A DNA stretch of 42,959 nt from an uncultured Crocinitomix sp. (GTDB taxonomy: Bacteria; Bacteroidota; Bacteroidia; Flavobacteriales_D; Crocinitomicaceae): assembly GCA_937139035.1 (NCBI GenBank), contig CAKZPK010000533.1, positions 1-42,959 of the forward strand. Reading direction: 5' to 3'. Under the pieces are notes generated by a model that did no database searches, was not told where the DNA came from, and saw only the letters and a program-made list of their open reading frames with translations. Shown piece by piece: positions 1 to 8,861 of this stretch (positions are counted from its first letter, which is position 1; every line of letters begins with the position of its first letter). The position numbers and the translations under genes were made by a program.

Positions 1-799
1 ATCCACACTCACTGCAGGCGCAAGTATTATCATCCTTTGCTGGCGCGGGCACCAACTCCGTATTTGGTACTTGGGCTTGCATTTTATGTAAGATTCCAGC
101 TTCTGTTGCTACAATATATTTTTCTGTTGGATGTTCCTTTACATAATTAATCATGCCAGCAGTAGAACCAACATAAATTGCGGTTTTTAAAATATGCTCT
201 TCTGACTCTGGATGTGCAATGATTTTAAAATCAGGATGTTTTCTTGATAGTTCAAGTAATTTTTCAATTGAAAAAGCCTCGTGTACAATACAAGCACCAT
301 CCCATAATAACATATCTCTGCCAGTTTGAGACATAATATATTTACCCAAATTTTTATCTGGAGCAAAAATAATTGGCTTATCTAACGGAACAGAGTTTAC
401 AATCTTTAATGCGTTGGATGAAGTGCAAACAAGACCACTCAATGCTTTTACTTCTGCAGAACAATTAACATATGTAATCACTGTATGATCTGGATGCTCA
501 CTTACAAAGCGACCAAACTTGTCAGGCGGACAAGATGATGCTAAGGAACAACCTGCCTCCAAATCTGGAACAATTACTTTTTTAGTGGGATTCAAAATTT
601 TAGCTGTTTCCCCCATAAAGTGAACACCTGCAAATAGTATAATGTCTGCATTAATTTGTGCAGCCTTTTGAGATAAGCTCAAACTATCACCAACAAAATC
701 GGCAAGATCTTGAATAGCTGGTTCTTGATAATAATGCGCCAAAATCACAGCATTTTTTTCCCTTTTTAAGGCAAGAATTTTTTCGACTAGGTTCTTCAT
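1..799 (-). CDS. nadA: Quinolinate synthase NadA (3' end cut by window edge)
   Basis: Makes quinolinate from iminoaspartate and dihydroxyacetone phosphate in de novo NAD synthesis, using an oxygen-sensitive [4Fe-4S] cluster. The frame opens with ATG at 799 and runs off the left edge with about 266 residues visible, against roughly 310-330 for the family. NadA features seen are an early AHYYQ motif, [17 protein letters not shown], the CSLASSCP region, a [11 protein letters not shown] stretch, ATEAGI, and a cysteine-rich CACSEC at the very edge that should supply a cluster ligand. It starts 6 bp after the stop of the acyl-CoA synthetase gene, so the two are probably co-transcribed. That would place NadA under the low-oxygen-type box at 2911-2924. 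Identification is secure; operon membership is inference. Confidence 0.95.
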   Translation of the reverse strand, partial: MKNLVEKILALKREKNAVILAHYYQEPAIQDLADFVGDSLSLSQKAAQINADIILFAGVHFMGETAKILNPTKKVIVPDLEAGCSLASSCPPDKFGRFVSEHPDHTVITYVNCSAEVKALSGLVCTSSNALKIVNSVPLDKPIIFAPDKNLGKYIMSQTGRDMLLWDGACIVHEAFSIEKLLELSRKHPDFKIIAHPESEEHILKTAIYVGSTAGMINYVKEHPTEKYIVATEAGILHKMQAQVPNTELVPAPAKDDNTCACSECG

Positions 800-805
800 A
801 CAGTA

Positions 806-2863
806 TCATTTTTCTATTCGAATTCGAGCATCAACAGATATTACATTTTCAATATCAGCCAAAAGAGGATTAATATCCATTTCGACAATTTCAGGCGCTA
901 CTTCAACCAAAGCAGATATATTGAGGATAATTTGAATGAATTTTTCCTGATTTAATGGATCTCTGCCTCTAACCCCTTCGAAAAGTTTATACCCCTTCAA
1001 ACTTTTTACCATTACCTCCGCTTCATTTCTTGACACTGGAGAAAGTGCGGCAGATACATCATTTAAAATCTCAATAAATACACCACCTATTCCACATAAT
1101 ACGGCATGCCCAAACCCAACCTCTTTTTTTACACCTACAAAAAGTTCAACTCCATTGTGCATGCTTTGCATCAAAATACTTGTTGCCCCATCAATCTTCA
1201 TCAAGTTATCAAATGCCATCACCGCATCTTTTTCGCTTAACACATTCAATATAACACCACCAACATCAGACTTGTGCACAGGTCCAATTACCTTCATTGC
1301 AATTGGGAAACTAAAGTTCGCTAAAGTCTCAAGAAGCTCCTCTTTTGTGCACACCCTTGCTTCATTTGCGCGAGCAATATTCGCTGCATCTAACAATTTT
1401 GAAACAAGACTTGGAGGTAAAAAACCATTCTCGGCTTCATCCACAACTTTACGAATCGCATTTGTATCAATTTTCGGAAGTACATAATTGTTTTTGAATG
1501 GTTGAGGCGTATGATAAACCTCCGACAAGGCTCTACCTAAAACCACTTCATCAGGAAAATTCACATTCCCCCTTGCTAAAAAGGCTTTAACCTCTTTTTG
1601 AGCATTAATCAATGAAGGTAAAACGGGGTAAATCGGCTTGGAACAAATATCCAATTTAACGCTCAATACATTATAAACATTTTCAACATCAAACAACCCA
1701 GGACTGCCAAAAACAACAATCATGGCATCAATATGATCAAATTTATGCTCACAATAATCTATGATAATTCCTAATTGCTCTGCTGTACCAGTAGCTAAAA
1801 AATCAATTGGATTACTAACAGATGATCCTAAATAAAGGTAATCCATCAATTTCTTTGCATTTTCACCTTGAATAGGTGGCACACTCAATCCTCTTGCACT
1901 CAACACATCTGCCAACATAACAGCTGATCCACCAGCATGTGTGATAATTGCAATATTACTTCCTTCTAATGATTTATAATTAAAAATTGATGCTACACTA
2001 ATCAGTTCTTCTCTACTACTACAATAAACAATTCCAGCTTTGTCAAAAAGCGCCCTCACCATCATATCTGAACTTGCTAAAGCTCCAGTATGAGAAGCCG
2101 CCGCACGACTTCCTGCATCTGTACTACCAGATTTAATTGCAGCTATTTTTGCTCCTTTGTGAATTAAAGAAGCTGCATGTTTTAGTAACTTCTGTGGATT
2201 TTTGATGGACTCTAGATATAAGAGCTTTATTTTTGAGTCATTTTCTGGATCAAAATGATCATCCATGTATTCCAAAACATCCTCAACCGATATTTGAGCT
2301 GCATTTCCAACAGAATAAATACTATTAAACTTTAGTCCCAACGGAATACCTGCTTCCATAATAAAGACAGCAGTCGCTCCTGATCCTGAAATAAGGTCAC
2401 AACCTTTTTTATCCAGTTTTGGAATAGGAGAAGTAAAAATCCCATTGTAGTTTTTATTCAAAACACCTATGCAGTTAGGTCCTATTAAACAGGCTCCTGC
2501 TCGATTAATAACCTCTGCTATTTTCGATTCAAGTATTGCTCCATCCTCTCCAGCTTCACCAAACCCTGCTGATAAAATAATAAAGGCCTTTGTCCCATTA
2601 TTATCTACTAATTTTTCAATAATACCCAAGCAATGTTTTGCAGGTACAACTAGTATTGCCAAATTGACTTGTGGCAATTCATCAACTGTTTGAACACAAT
2701 CTAACCCCTGCACTTGTCTTTCATGCGGATTAACAACAAATAGTTCTCCGGCAAAATCACCCTCACTTATATTCTTTATTATTTTACCCCCCGGTTTTTT
2801 AATATCATTGGAACCTCCAATTACAACAATACTATCAGGGCTTACGAGCTGCTTATTTAGCAT
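806..2863 (-). CDS. ADP-forming acetyl/acyl-CoA synthetase, fused alpha-beta subunits
   Basis: Converts an acyl-CoA plus ADP and phosphate to the free acid, CoA and ATP. This is substrate-level ATP formation typical of fermentative metabolism. The 685 residues contain, in order, a CoA-binding Rossmann domain (1-130, GPNCIGVLN near 128), succinyl-CoA-ligase-like domains to about 455, and an ATP-grasp_5 domain (480-685). His258 in SHTGALASSD matches the phosphorylated histidine of the alpha part. His530 in GPVHKSDVGG matches the second histidine of the beta part. The length fits the fused ACD family (about 700). The start codon lies 25 bp below a -7-like TAATTTAG (2888-2881), which is 29.5 bp from an FNR-type box. 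Substrate preference cannot be read from the sequence. A related protein acetyltransferase is unlikely because no GNAT domain is present. Confidence 0.9.
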   Translation of the reverse strand: MLNKQLVSPDSIVVIGGSNDIKKPGGKIIKNISEGDFAGELFVVNPHERQVQGLDCVQTVDELPQVNLAILVVPAKHCLGIIEKLVDNNGTKAFIILSAGFGEAGEDGAILESKIAEVINRAGACLIGPNCIGVLNKNYNGIFTSPIPKLDKKGCDLISGSGATAVFIMEAGIPLGLKFNSIYSVGNAAQISVEDVLEYMDDHFDPENDSKIKLLYLESIKNPQKLLKHAASLIHKGAKIAAIKSGSTDAGSRAAASHTGALASSDMMVRALFDKAGIVYCSSREELISVASIFNYKSLEGSNIAIITHAGGSAVMLADVLSARGLSVPPIQGENAKKLMDYLYLGSSVSNPIDFLATGTAEQLGIIIDYCEHKFDHIDAMIVVFGSPGLFDVENVYNVLSVKLDICSKPIYPVLPSLINAQKEVKAFLARGNVNFPDEVVLGRALSEVYHTPQPFKNNYVLPKIDTNAIRKVVDEAENGFLPPSLVSKLLDAANIARANEARVCTKEELLETLANFSFPIAMKVIGPVHKSDVGGVILNVLSEKDAVMAFDNLMKIDGATSILMQSMHNGVELFVGVKKEVGFGHAVLCGIGGVFIEILNDVSAALSPVSRNEAEVMVKSLKGYKLFEGVRGRDPLNQEKFIQIILNISALVEVAPEIVEMDINPLLADIENVISVDARIRIEK

Positions 2864-2880
2864 TCAAAATTATTTTTCGT

Positions 2881-2924
2881 CTAAATTATAGGGATTTATG
2901 TGCTCAATAAATGATACACATCAT
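2881..2924 (-). promoter_or_regulatory. FNR-type box and -7 element for the acyl-CoA synthetase-nadA operon
   Basis: ATGATACACATCAT at 2911-2924 is a perfect ATGAT-N4-ATCAT dyad. On the minus strand, TAATTTAG (2888-2881) matches the Bacteroidota -7 consensus TAnnTTTG at 5 of 6 defined bases. Its first base is 29.5 bp from the box centre, the same distance as at norC. This would start a transcript close to the ATG at 2863. The dyad is seen directly; its role and direction are inferred. Confidence 0.6.
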
Positions 2925-2966
2925 ACCATTTACCCCAATTAATTCAAGAAACAGCACTGTTTCTAC

Positions 2967-3010
2967 ATGATTCACATCATTTTCTTGGCAGCTCAGTAAA
3001 TGTAATTTTG
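2967..3010 (+). promoter_or_regulatory. FNR-type box and -7 element for norCB
   Basis: ATGATTCACATCAT at 2967-2980 is a perfect dyad of the window-wide box. TAATTTTG (3003-3010) is a perfect TAnnTTTG -7 element. The spacing of 29.5 bp from box centre to the first base would put the box near -41.5, the class II activator position of Crp/Fnr proteins. The start codon follows at 3027. Confidence 0.75.
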
Positions 3011-3026
3011 TCCAAATATTTCAACT

Positions 3027-3449
3027 GTGAAAAAGAGGAACGGAAACATTTTAGTTTTGTCAATTTTAGTCAGCCTTTTTACAATCTATAATCTTACACT
3101 GTATTTAAGCTCGACAAAAGGAAGCACGGCTCCACTTATGTCACAAAAAGCAATTGAAGGTGAAATTATTTGGCAGGAAAACAATTGCACGGCTTGTCAT
3201 CAACTTTATGGTTTAGGGGGATATTTAGGACCTGATTTGACTAATATTATTTCCGATCCTAGAAAAGGTCCTGAGTATGCAAAAGCATTTTTTAATAGCG
3301 GTGTAAAATCCATGCCGCTTTTTAACTTCTCTGATGATGAAAAAGAATCGCTTGTTCAATTTCTTGAACACGTTGATAGAACAGGATATTATCCAAACCG
3401 TAATGCTCAATTTGGCGCCGACGGATGGGTTACAATCGAATATAAATAA
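3027..3449 (+). CDS. norC: Nitric oxide reductase cytochrome c subunit NorC
   Basis: Membrane-anchored monohaem cytochrome c that passes electrons to NorB for reducing NO to N2O in the periplasm. It has 140 residues with one N-terminal membrane anchor (about 7-28) and haem motif C54-T-A-C57-H58. The run WQENNCTACHQLYGLGGYL fits the NorC pattern. Met96 in SGVKSMPLF is the probable sixth haem ligand. The start is GTG, the only sensible one because the frame opens just after the -7 element at 3003-3010. norB follows after 3 bp, so the two form an operon. No norD or norQ is adjacent. Single-haem oxidase subunits are an alternative, but the NorB partner argues for NO reduction. Confidence 0.88.
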   Translation: MKKRNGNILVLSILVSLFTIYNLTLYLSSTKGSTAPLMSQKAIEGEIIWQENNCTACHQLYGLGGYLGPDLTNIISDPRKGPEYAKAFFNSGVKSMPLFNFSDDEKESLVQFLEHVDRTGYYPNRNAQFGADGWVTIEYK

Positions 3450-3452
3450 ACT

Positions 3453-4790
3453 ATGAGACGTCATTTTCCATTATTTTTTATTGCGCTTGGTTTAATCGCA
3501 CTTTTAATTGGAGGCCTAATTGGAGTCTTGATTTCCATTACCTATTTAGATCCAACATTCTTAAAAGAATTTATTCCCTTTAACCAGTTGCGCCCCATGC
3601 ACACCACAACCGTAGTTTCATGGATTGTACTTGCAGCAACAGGAGGTGTTTATCACTACATCTCTCAAGTGGAGCAATTCAAATTATATTCAAGCAAATT
3701 AGGTGTGTTGCACTTTGTTTTATTTGCACTAACTGGCGCAGCTATTTACATCTCCTTATTATCTGGAAACATGGGAGGGCGAGAATACCTAGAATATCTT
3801 CCTATTTTAACTGTTCCCATTCTATTTGGTTGGCTTTTATTCGGATTCAATTATTTCAGGACTCTTTTCGGAAAAATTAAAAATCGACCGGTGTACTTTT
3901 GGATGTGGGGTACAGGAATCGTATTTATGATTTACCATTTATCAGAGTCTCATTTTTGGATCTTTTCAGATATAAGAAATGACTTTATTAAAGACATGGG
4001 CATTCAGTGGAAGTCATACGGATCGTTTGTAGGAAGTTGGAATATGTTGATTTATGGAACTGCCATCTATTTAATGTCCAAAATTAAAAAGGATGATAAT
4101 ATTGGTCGTGGAAAAGTTGCTTTTTTCTTTTACTTTTTAGGATTAACTAACCTCATGTTTGGCTGGGCGCATCACACTTATATTTTGCCCAATGCACCGT
4201 GGATTCGTTATGTTGCATATGCAATTAGCATGTCTGAGTGGATTATTTTTATTCACATCATTTACAATTGGGCAAAGTCACTCTCAAAATCAACCAAAGC
4301 TGAAAACATATTAGCCTACCGGTTTTTAATGGCTAGTGAATTTTGGGTATTTGTCAACCTAGTACTTGCACTCATTATGTCCATTCCGGCATTTAATTAT
4401 TACATGCATGGCACTCATATTACTGTAGCACATTCAATGGGCACAACAATTGGAATTAACACCAGTATTTTACTCGCCTCTATTACGTTCATAGTTCAAA
4501 AATTGAGCAAAGAAAACGCTACAACAAACAAAACCATAAAATATGGTTTTGTTCTATTTAATATTTCTTTAATGCTGTTTTGGTTAAGCTTGATAATTGG
4601 TGGAATATACAAGGCTATTTGGGTAGCTAATGCTGAAAACAACGCGTTTTCACAATTGCACGAGAGTTCAAGTTCTGTTTTCTTGATTTTTATAATTTCA
4701 GGAGGCCTATTGTTTACCAGTTTGTTATTGATAGGCTTACCATTATTAAAACGATTACACGCCTTCTATCTAGAGAAAACCCAATGGTAA
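3453..4790 (+). CDS. norB: Nitric oxide reductase large subunit NorB, with unusual ligand residues
   Basis: Integral-membrane haem-copper-superfamily protein expected to reduce NO at a haem b3/FeB site. It has 445 residues and about 12 membrane helices. Expected ligands visible are His50 (RPMHTTTVVSW), His162 (YHLSES), the His240-His241 pair (WAHHTYILP) and His327 (THITVAHSMGTT). Glu262 in SMSEWIIF aligns with the conserved second-sphere glutamate of cNOR. Two deviations stand out. Classic cNOR has HLWVE, with Glu four residues after His, while here it is HLSES with Glu at +3 and Ser at +4. The usual H-x-H that supplies the b3 and low-spin b ligands is H327-S-M329. A direct NorC neighbour supports NOR function. 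It may belong to one of the newer NOR families rather than cNOR proper. Confidence 0.82.
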   Translation: MRRHFPLFFIALGLIALLIGGLIGVLISITYLDPTFLKEFIPFNQLRPMHTTTVVSWIVLAATGGVYHYISQVEQFKLYSSKLGVLHFVLFALTGAAIYISLLSGNMGGREYLEYLPILTVPILFGWLLFGFNYFRTLFGKIKNRPVYFWMWGTGIVFMIYHLSESHFWIFSDIRNDFIKDMGIQWKSYGSFVGSWNMLIYGTAIYLMSKIKKDDNIGRGKVAFFFYFLGLTNLMFGWAHHTYILPNAPWIRYVAYAISMSEWIIFIHIIYNWAKSLSKSTKAENILAYRFLMASEFWVFVNLVLALIMSIPAFNYYMHGTHITVAHSMGTTIGINTSILLASITFIVQKLSKENATTNKTIKYGFVLFNISLMLFWLSLIIGGIYKAIWVANAENNAFSQLHESSSSVFLIFIISGGLLFTSLLLIGLPLLKRLHAFYLEKTQW

Positions 4791-4797
4791 ATTCACA

Positions 4798-5466
4798 TTA
4801 ATTATGTGATTCTTCGGGCCGAGCAAGCTGTCTAAGTTTTTCCATATCTAAAATATGAATCTCTTTCCCGTCAATTTTGATAACACCTGTTTTATTGAAC
4901 TCAGCCAAAGATCTAACAACGGTTTCATAAGTTGTTCCGGCTTTACTTGCCAAATCTTTTCGGGTAAGTGTATATGCCAACTTTACTGATTTATCACTCT
5001 CAAAACCAAAAGCTCTAGCATTGTCAAGCAAAGCCCTTGCAACTAAATTTTTAACTGGATAGTGTTTGATTTTTGCCTCAGATTTTCGTAATTCCTCAGC
5101 AAAAAACATCATTAAATGATAACTAAACAAAGCATTTGCTTTCGCCACAACGTCAAATACCTCAACAGATATAAAACTAACCTCTGTTTTTTCCAACGTA
5201 AATGCAGAAATTGGATACTTCCAGTTTCCACCAAAACCTCTATGTCCTAGAATATCACCGTCGTTTGCAAGGCGAATTAACCTGCTGCTATTATCGTATT
5301 GTTTATAGCTAATTTTCACCTTGCCCGATTCAATAATGAACAAACCTTGCGTTTCTTCCCCGGCTTCAAACACATACGAACCTTTCTCGTATTGTCTGGT
5401 TTCTTTATGAAAATTTATAAATTCTTTCCACTCATTTGAGCAGTACTTATCAATCAGAAATTTCAT
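4798..5466 (-). CDS. Crp/Fnr-family transcription regulator (no cysteine cluster)
   Basis: A 222-residue DNA-binding regulator with an N-terminal cNMP-binding-like beta-roll (about 20-115: FEAGEETQGLFIIESGKVK and RLANDGDILGHRGF) and a C-terminal winged helix. The recognition helix is GTTYETVVRSLAEF, with the E-x-x-x-R spacing of FNR. It lacks the N-terminal cysteine set needed for an FNR-type [4Fe-4S] cluster, so NO, haem or another effector is more likely. It is the last gene of a minus-strand operon after the hemerythrin and moaA genes, 17 bp below moaA. It ends 7 bp from the convergent norB stop. Control of the local nitrogen-oxide genes is inferred from position and from the FNR-type boxes. 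Confidence 0.88.
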   Translation of the reverse strand: MKFLIDKYCSNEWKEFINFHKETRQYEKGSYVFEAGEETQGLFIIESGKVKISYKQYDNSSRLIRLANDGDILGHRGFGGNWKYPISAFTLEKTEVSFISVEVFDVVAKANALFSYHLMMFFAEELRKSEAKIKHYPVKNLVARALLDNARAFGFESDKSVKLAYTLTRKDLASKAGTTYETVVRSLAEFNKTGVIKIDGKEIHILDMEKLRQLARPEESHN

Positions 5467-5483
5467 TCTTAATTCTACTTTTA

Positions 5484-6485
5484 TTATCCTCCAATGGAGA
5501 CCATGGAACGATTTTGCATTGATTTTATAAAGTCATTTTCAAAATCTACCGCTCCTCCACGCTCTTTCTTTTTATCAAAAATAGCATTTCTTATTAAAGG
5601 TTCAATAGACTTTTTTTCACGAAAAGCTTGCAGTAAATCTGTTTCTGTTTGAGAAAAAAGGCAATTCTTTATTTTTCCATCCGCAGTTAGCCTAATTCTA
5701 TTACAAGAATCACAAAATGGATTGGTAACAGAACTAATAATTCCAAAAGTTCCTTTGAAATTTTCAATTTGATAACTTCTCGTTGTATCGTTTTTTTTAT
5801 CCGCTATTTTTAGCACGCGGTTTTCTCCAAAACGCATAGCAGCTATCTGCAACATCTCTTTAAAAGACACCTTTTTATTCCAGTCCCATTTATTACCATC
5901 AAATGGCATAAACTCAATAAATCGAACATGTACAGGTTGATTTTTTGTCCACTGAATAAAGTCAGGAATTTCATGCTCATTTAAGTCACGAATGACGACT
6001 ACGTTAATTTTAACATTAAATCCATGTTTAATTAGCAGTTCAATATTGGATTTTATTCGTTGAAAATAGTTTCTCCGTGAAATTTGATTGAATCGTTCTT
6101 CATCTAAAGAATCTAAACTTACATTTACGGCTTTAATTCCAGCCTCTTTGAATACATCAATAAACTTATCTACTAGCACAGCATTGGTGGTTAAACCTAA
6201 CTCCACGGGCAACTTACCCAGTTCCAAAAGCAAATTCTTAACGTCCTTTTTAATCAAGGGCTCTCCGCCTGTTAACCGTATTTTTTTTATCCCCATGTCA
6301 ACAAAGGTCTTTGCGATTGCAATTACCTCTTCACTTGACATAAATTCAGATTTATCCCTTAATTGAATCCCTTCTTCAGGCATGCAATAAAAGCATCTTA
6401 GGTTACACCTTTCGGTTAAAGAGATTCTAAGATAATCGTGCGTACGACCAAAACGGTCTACTATGGCAGGTTTAGAATTAATCAT
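5484..6485 (-). CDS. moaA: GTP 3',8-cyclase MoaA (molybdenum cofactor synthesis)
   Basis: Radical SAM enzyme for the first step of molybdopterin synthesis, GTP to 3',8-cyclo-GTP. Its 333 residues are normal for the family. The N-terminal CNLRCFYC holds the SAM cluster (CxxxCxxC). RLTGGEPL is the SAM-binding motif. The C-terminal CDSCNRIRLTADGKIKNC carries the second cluster and GTP-binding region. The protein ends in the GG that acts in catalysis. The start overlaps the upstream hemerythrin gene by 8 bp, so the two are translationally coupled. No other mo genes are visible. Placement in this operon suggests cofactor supply for a molybdoenzyme such as nitrate reductase encoded elsewhere. Confidence 0.95.
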   Translation of the reverse strand: MINSKPAIVDRFGRTHDYLRISLTERCNLRCFYCMPEEGIQLRDKSEFMSSEEVIAIAKTFVDMGIKKIRLTGGEPLIKKDVKNLLLELGKLPVELGLTTNAVLVDKFIDVFKEAGIKAVNVSLDSLDEERFNQISRRNYFQRIKSNIELLIKHGFNVKINVVVIRDLNEHEIPDFIQWTKNQPVHVRFIEFMPFDGNKWDWNKKVSFKEMLQIAAMRFGENRVLKIADKKNDTTRSYQIENFKGTFGIISSVTNPFCDSCNRIRLTADGKIKNCLFSQTETDLLQAFREKKSIEPLIRNAIFDKKKERGGAVDFENDFIKSMQNRSMVSIGG

Positions 6486-7179
6486 AAAATTGATTGAATT
6501 CTTCTTCTGTCAATAATTCTTGTGCCATTGGAAACAGTGTATTATCTTCTCTATAAATGTGCAAGCGTAATAATTCAGCTAATTCTTTTCCATTGTTATA
6601 AGCCAGGTCAAATGTTACCGCAATATCCTCTTTATCCTTCAGTCTCATTGCCAAACCAAGCAAGTTAAATGACAAGGTTGCTAACTGAATCATTTTAATA
6701 TGGTCATCCTCCATCAAATCAATTGGTGTATGCGGATTTTCACCTGTACTGTGTTCTCCAGACTCTAATAGTTTTTTTTGCAGAATTGGAAAAAGACCCT
6801 TCTCCTCTTTTCTGTTATGAACCATTATATTTTCATCAAATGCCACAAAAAATTCGTTAAAGGCATCATTAATTTCTCGCGTAAAATAGAATCCACTTTC
6901 TTTAAATTCGATCAGTGCTTTTTCAAATGCATCACATTTTAATATTGCCCCTTTATGCTCATCACAAAGCTCTTTCAAATTATCATGTAAACCATCATAG
7001 TCTAAACCTATTGCTCTTTTCTCATCAAAAGCGTCAGGCGGATCCATTGGGGACAACTCCTCAATTTCTCCTTTTTCAGCATTCCGTATAATTGGATCCT
7101 CTTCTTTTAACTTCTTTTTAATTGCTTTTGCAGCCTCTTTTCCGTCTATCCGTTTACCTGATTTATCAATAACTTTCAT
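6478..7179 (-). CDS. Hemerythrin-domain protein
   Basis: A 233-residue cytoplasmic protein with a probable di-iron hemerythrin fold, a type that binds O2 or NO. Residues 1-60 are charged and look disordered (KxxGKEAAKAIKKKLKEED). The four-helix part (about 60-230) shows the ligand signatures CDEHKG, HNRKEEKGLFP, EDDHIKM and HIYREDNTLFP, enough for a 5-His/2-acid site. It is the first gene of the operon hemerythrin-moaA-crp. A variant FNR-type box sits at 7272-7285. It is not the DUF542-hemerythrin RIC type, which is at 13351. A role in NO or oxygen sensing, or in protection, is inference. Confidence 0.83.
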   Translation of the reverse strand: MKVIDKSGKRIDGKEAAKAIKKKLKEEDPIIRNAEKGEIEELSPMDPPDAFDEKRAIGLDYDGLHDNLKELCDEHKGAILKCDAFEKALIEFKESGFYFTREINDAFNEFFVAFDENIMVHNRKEEKGLFPILQKKLLESGEHSTGENPHTPIDLMEDDHIKMIQLATLSFNLLGLAMRLKDKEDIAVTFDLAYNNGKELAELLRLHIYREDNTLFPMAQELLTEEEFNQFYD

Positions 7180-7241
7180 TTTTCTATTTTTTACACACTT
7201 TAATTTATATGCTAAAAATCACAAAGTGTATCATTATTTTG

Positions 7242-7285
7242 TAAATATCGGGAGATAAGCCGTCACTATATATGATACAAATCAG
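7242..7285 (-). promoter_or_regulatory. Variant FNR-type box upstream of the hemerythrin-moaA-crp operon
   Basis: ATGATACAAATCAG (7272-7285) differs from the dyad at one base. At the standard 29.5-bp spacing the minus strand reads GATATTTA (7249-7242), only 4 of 6 consensus bases, so the promoter assignment is weak. A second half-site-like ATGATACAC lies nearer the gene on the minus strand, around 7234-7226. Confidence 0.4.
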
Positions 7286-7316
7286 ATTTTATTAAGACTT
7301 TCTCCGATTTTGGAAC

Positions 7317-7353
7317 AAAAAAAAAGTTGCTCCAGAATGAATCTGAAGCAACT
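7317..7353 (-). terminator. Intrinsic terminator of the outer-membrane barrel gene
   Basis: AGTTGCT at 7325-7331 pairs with AGCAACT at 7347-7353, with an inner CAGA/TCTG pair. On the minus strand the hairpin is followed by a run of nine T (plus-strand A run 7317-7325). It lies 26 bp past the stop of the gene ending at 7379. Confidence 0.8.
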
Positions 7354-7378
7354 CTATTAAAAATGAGGTAATAGAAAT

Positions 7379-8698
7379 CTACTTTTGCTCAAATAAAGTA
7401 GGTTTGATTATGAACATTACGTATCCCCAATTGGCAACCTCTGTCATGTCGCCACCTTTTACAGCCTCCATTGTAGATGTTCCAATTAAATGAGAATAAC
7501 CGATTTTACATTTAGCACCAGGTGCCAAATCAAAACCACCAAATAAATCAATTTCTGCCCCCATATAAGGACTCATTGCGCTTAAATTTCCTGTAGACAC
7601 AAATTCTGGCACATCCAACACATCTGTATTGGCCATAAATGCATGCCCAGTTACACCTGCAGTAAATTTATCATGTTTGTAATCTAGTCTCAAATAAATA
7701 TCGTTTAACCCCACATTTCCAATATGGTTTCCTACATAGAAATAATCCATGTACCCATTGAATTTGTGATTAGTACCAAAATATGGCGTAAAGGCATGGT
7801 TAGTTTGTGCGTAAGATGCATTTACATCCGTTTGACTATTTCCAGACAGCATTTCAAAACCAACACTTAGTTTTAACGGATCTGCTACTTTGTATGATAA
7901 ATCCAAACATAAATTATAGGCAGAAACGTCTCTTGCTGGCCACGTATTTGTGCTTCCCAATTGGTAATACCCATTAAAACCTAAACCAAATTTGTTTTTC
8001 TTATAAACCAAACGTGTTCCTGCGGTTAAAGTATAATTGTCTTGGTAACGATCAATACCATCTGCGTTAACATAATTGACTTGTTGCCCTACACTCATTG
8101 CAAGTACGCTTGCACTAAACTCGCTATTAAACTTATAGTTTGCCCACAAATACTGTAAAGACTTGTAGCTACCACCAACATTGTAACTTGTTGTATTTAA
8201 CTTTGGACTATTTTGGTTAAATGCTCCACCAATATCTAATTTTAATTTTTCTTTTCCGTATTTAAACAGTAATGCATCATGGCTTCGAGCTTGCTGCGCC
8301 CAACCTACATTACCTAAAATTCGTGAATCATCATAAACCAGTTCTTGTCGCCCAAATTTAAGTGCCCAATTATCGAAAATTTGAGCAGATCCCCAAGCTT
8401 CGTGAATCGAGACTCCAAAATCTTCATTTCCTACCAGTTGCTTTTGACTCCCCCAGGTACGAACATCTTGTAATGAAACGTAAAACTTAATGCGATCTTT
8501 TTGATACTTCACATTTAAACGTGTACGCTGATCCACAAAAAAGGCGTTATCCATGTCTGTGGTTGGTAATGTTTTAAACCCATGTCGATACTCTGCTCTC
8601 GGTCTTACCTCTGCTGTTACTTTCAACTGCGAATAGGCTGTACCCATTGTCATGGTGAAAATGGCTAGTGCCATCCCTTTTCTAATAATAGTATTCAT
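7379..8698 (-). CDS. Outer-membrane beta-barrel, alginate-export/porin type
   Basis: A 439-residue exported protein with a signal peptide (about 1-23, ending AYSQ) and long alternating aromatic beta-strands through to residue 439. The order EVRPRAEYRHGF, RTRLNVKYQKDR, SIHEAWGSAQIFDNWALKFGR and the repeated aromatic strand ends fit the alginate_exp domain family, which includes diffusion porins. It lies downstream of two NarK genes and has its own terminator and a variant FNR-type box at 8799. It may therefore be the outer-membrane channel for nitrate or nitrite, but that is inferred from position only. Confidence 0.75.
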   Translation of the reverse strand: MNTIIRKGMALAIFTMTMGTAYSQLKVTAEVRPRAEYRHGFKTLPTTDMDNAFFVDQRTRLNVKYQKDRIKFYVSLQDVRTWGSQKQLVGNEDFGVSIHEAWGSAQIFDNWALKFGRQELVYDDSRILGNVGWAQQARSHDALLFKYGKEKLKLDIGGAFNQNSPKLNTTSYNVGGSYKSLQYLWANYKFNSEFSASVLAMSVGQQVNYVNADGIDRYQDNYTLTAGTRLVYKKNKFGLGFNGYYQLGSTNTWPARDVSAYNLCLDLSYKVADPLKLSVGFEMLSGNSQTDVNASYAQTNHAFTPYFGTNHKFNGYMDYFYVGNHIGNVGLNDIYLRLDYKHDKFTAGVTGHAFMANTDVLDVPEFVSTGNLSAMSPYMGAEIDLFGGFDLAPGAKCKIGYSHLIGTSTMEAVKGGDMTEVANWGYVMFIIKPTLFEQK

Positions 8699-8768
8699 AT
8701 TATATAGTTTAAATATTAGCTATAAGCGTTGCTAATGGCGTTTATTTTTTATGCCATTAACAACACTG

Positions 8769-8812
8769 TAAAGTTTTAATTATTTTGATCTGAAAACTAT
8801 GATCTACCTCAT
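8769..8812 (-). promoter_or_regulatory. Variant FNR-type box upstream of the barrel gene
   Basis: ATGATCTACCTCAT (8799-8812) has one mismatch to ATGAT-N4-ATCAT. At 29.5 bp from its centre the minus strand reads AAACTTTA (8776-8769), 4 of 6 bases of TAnnTTTG. The gene start is about 70 bp further on. Confidence 0.5.
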
Positions 8813-8861
8813 ATTGACGGGTGTTTGAGCAATGTATAACACTGCCCAAATCCCCCTTTAA

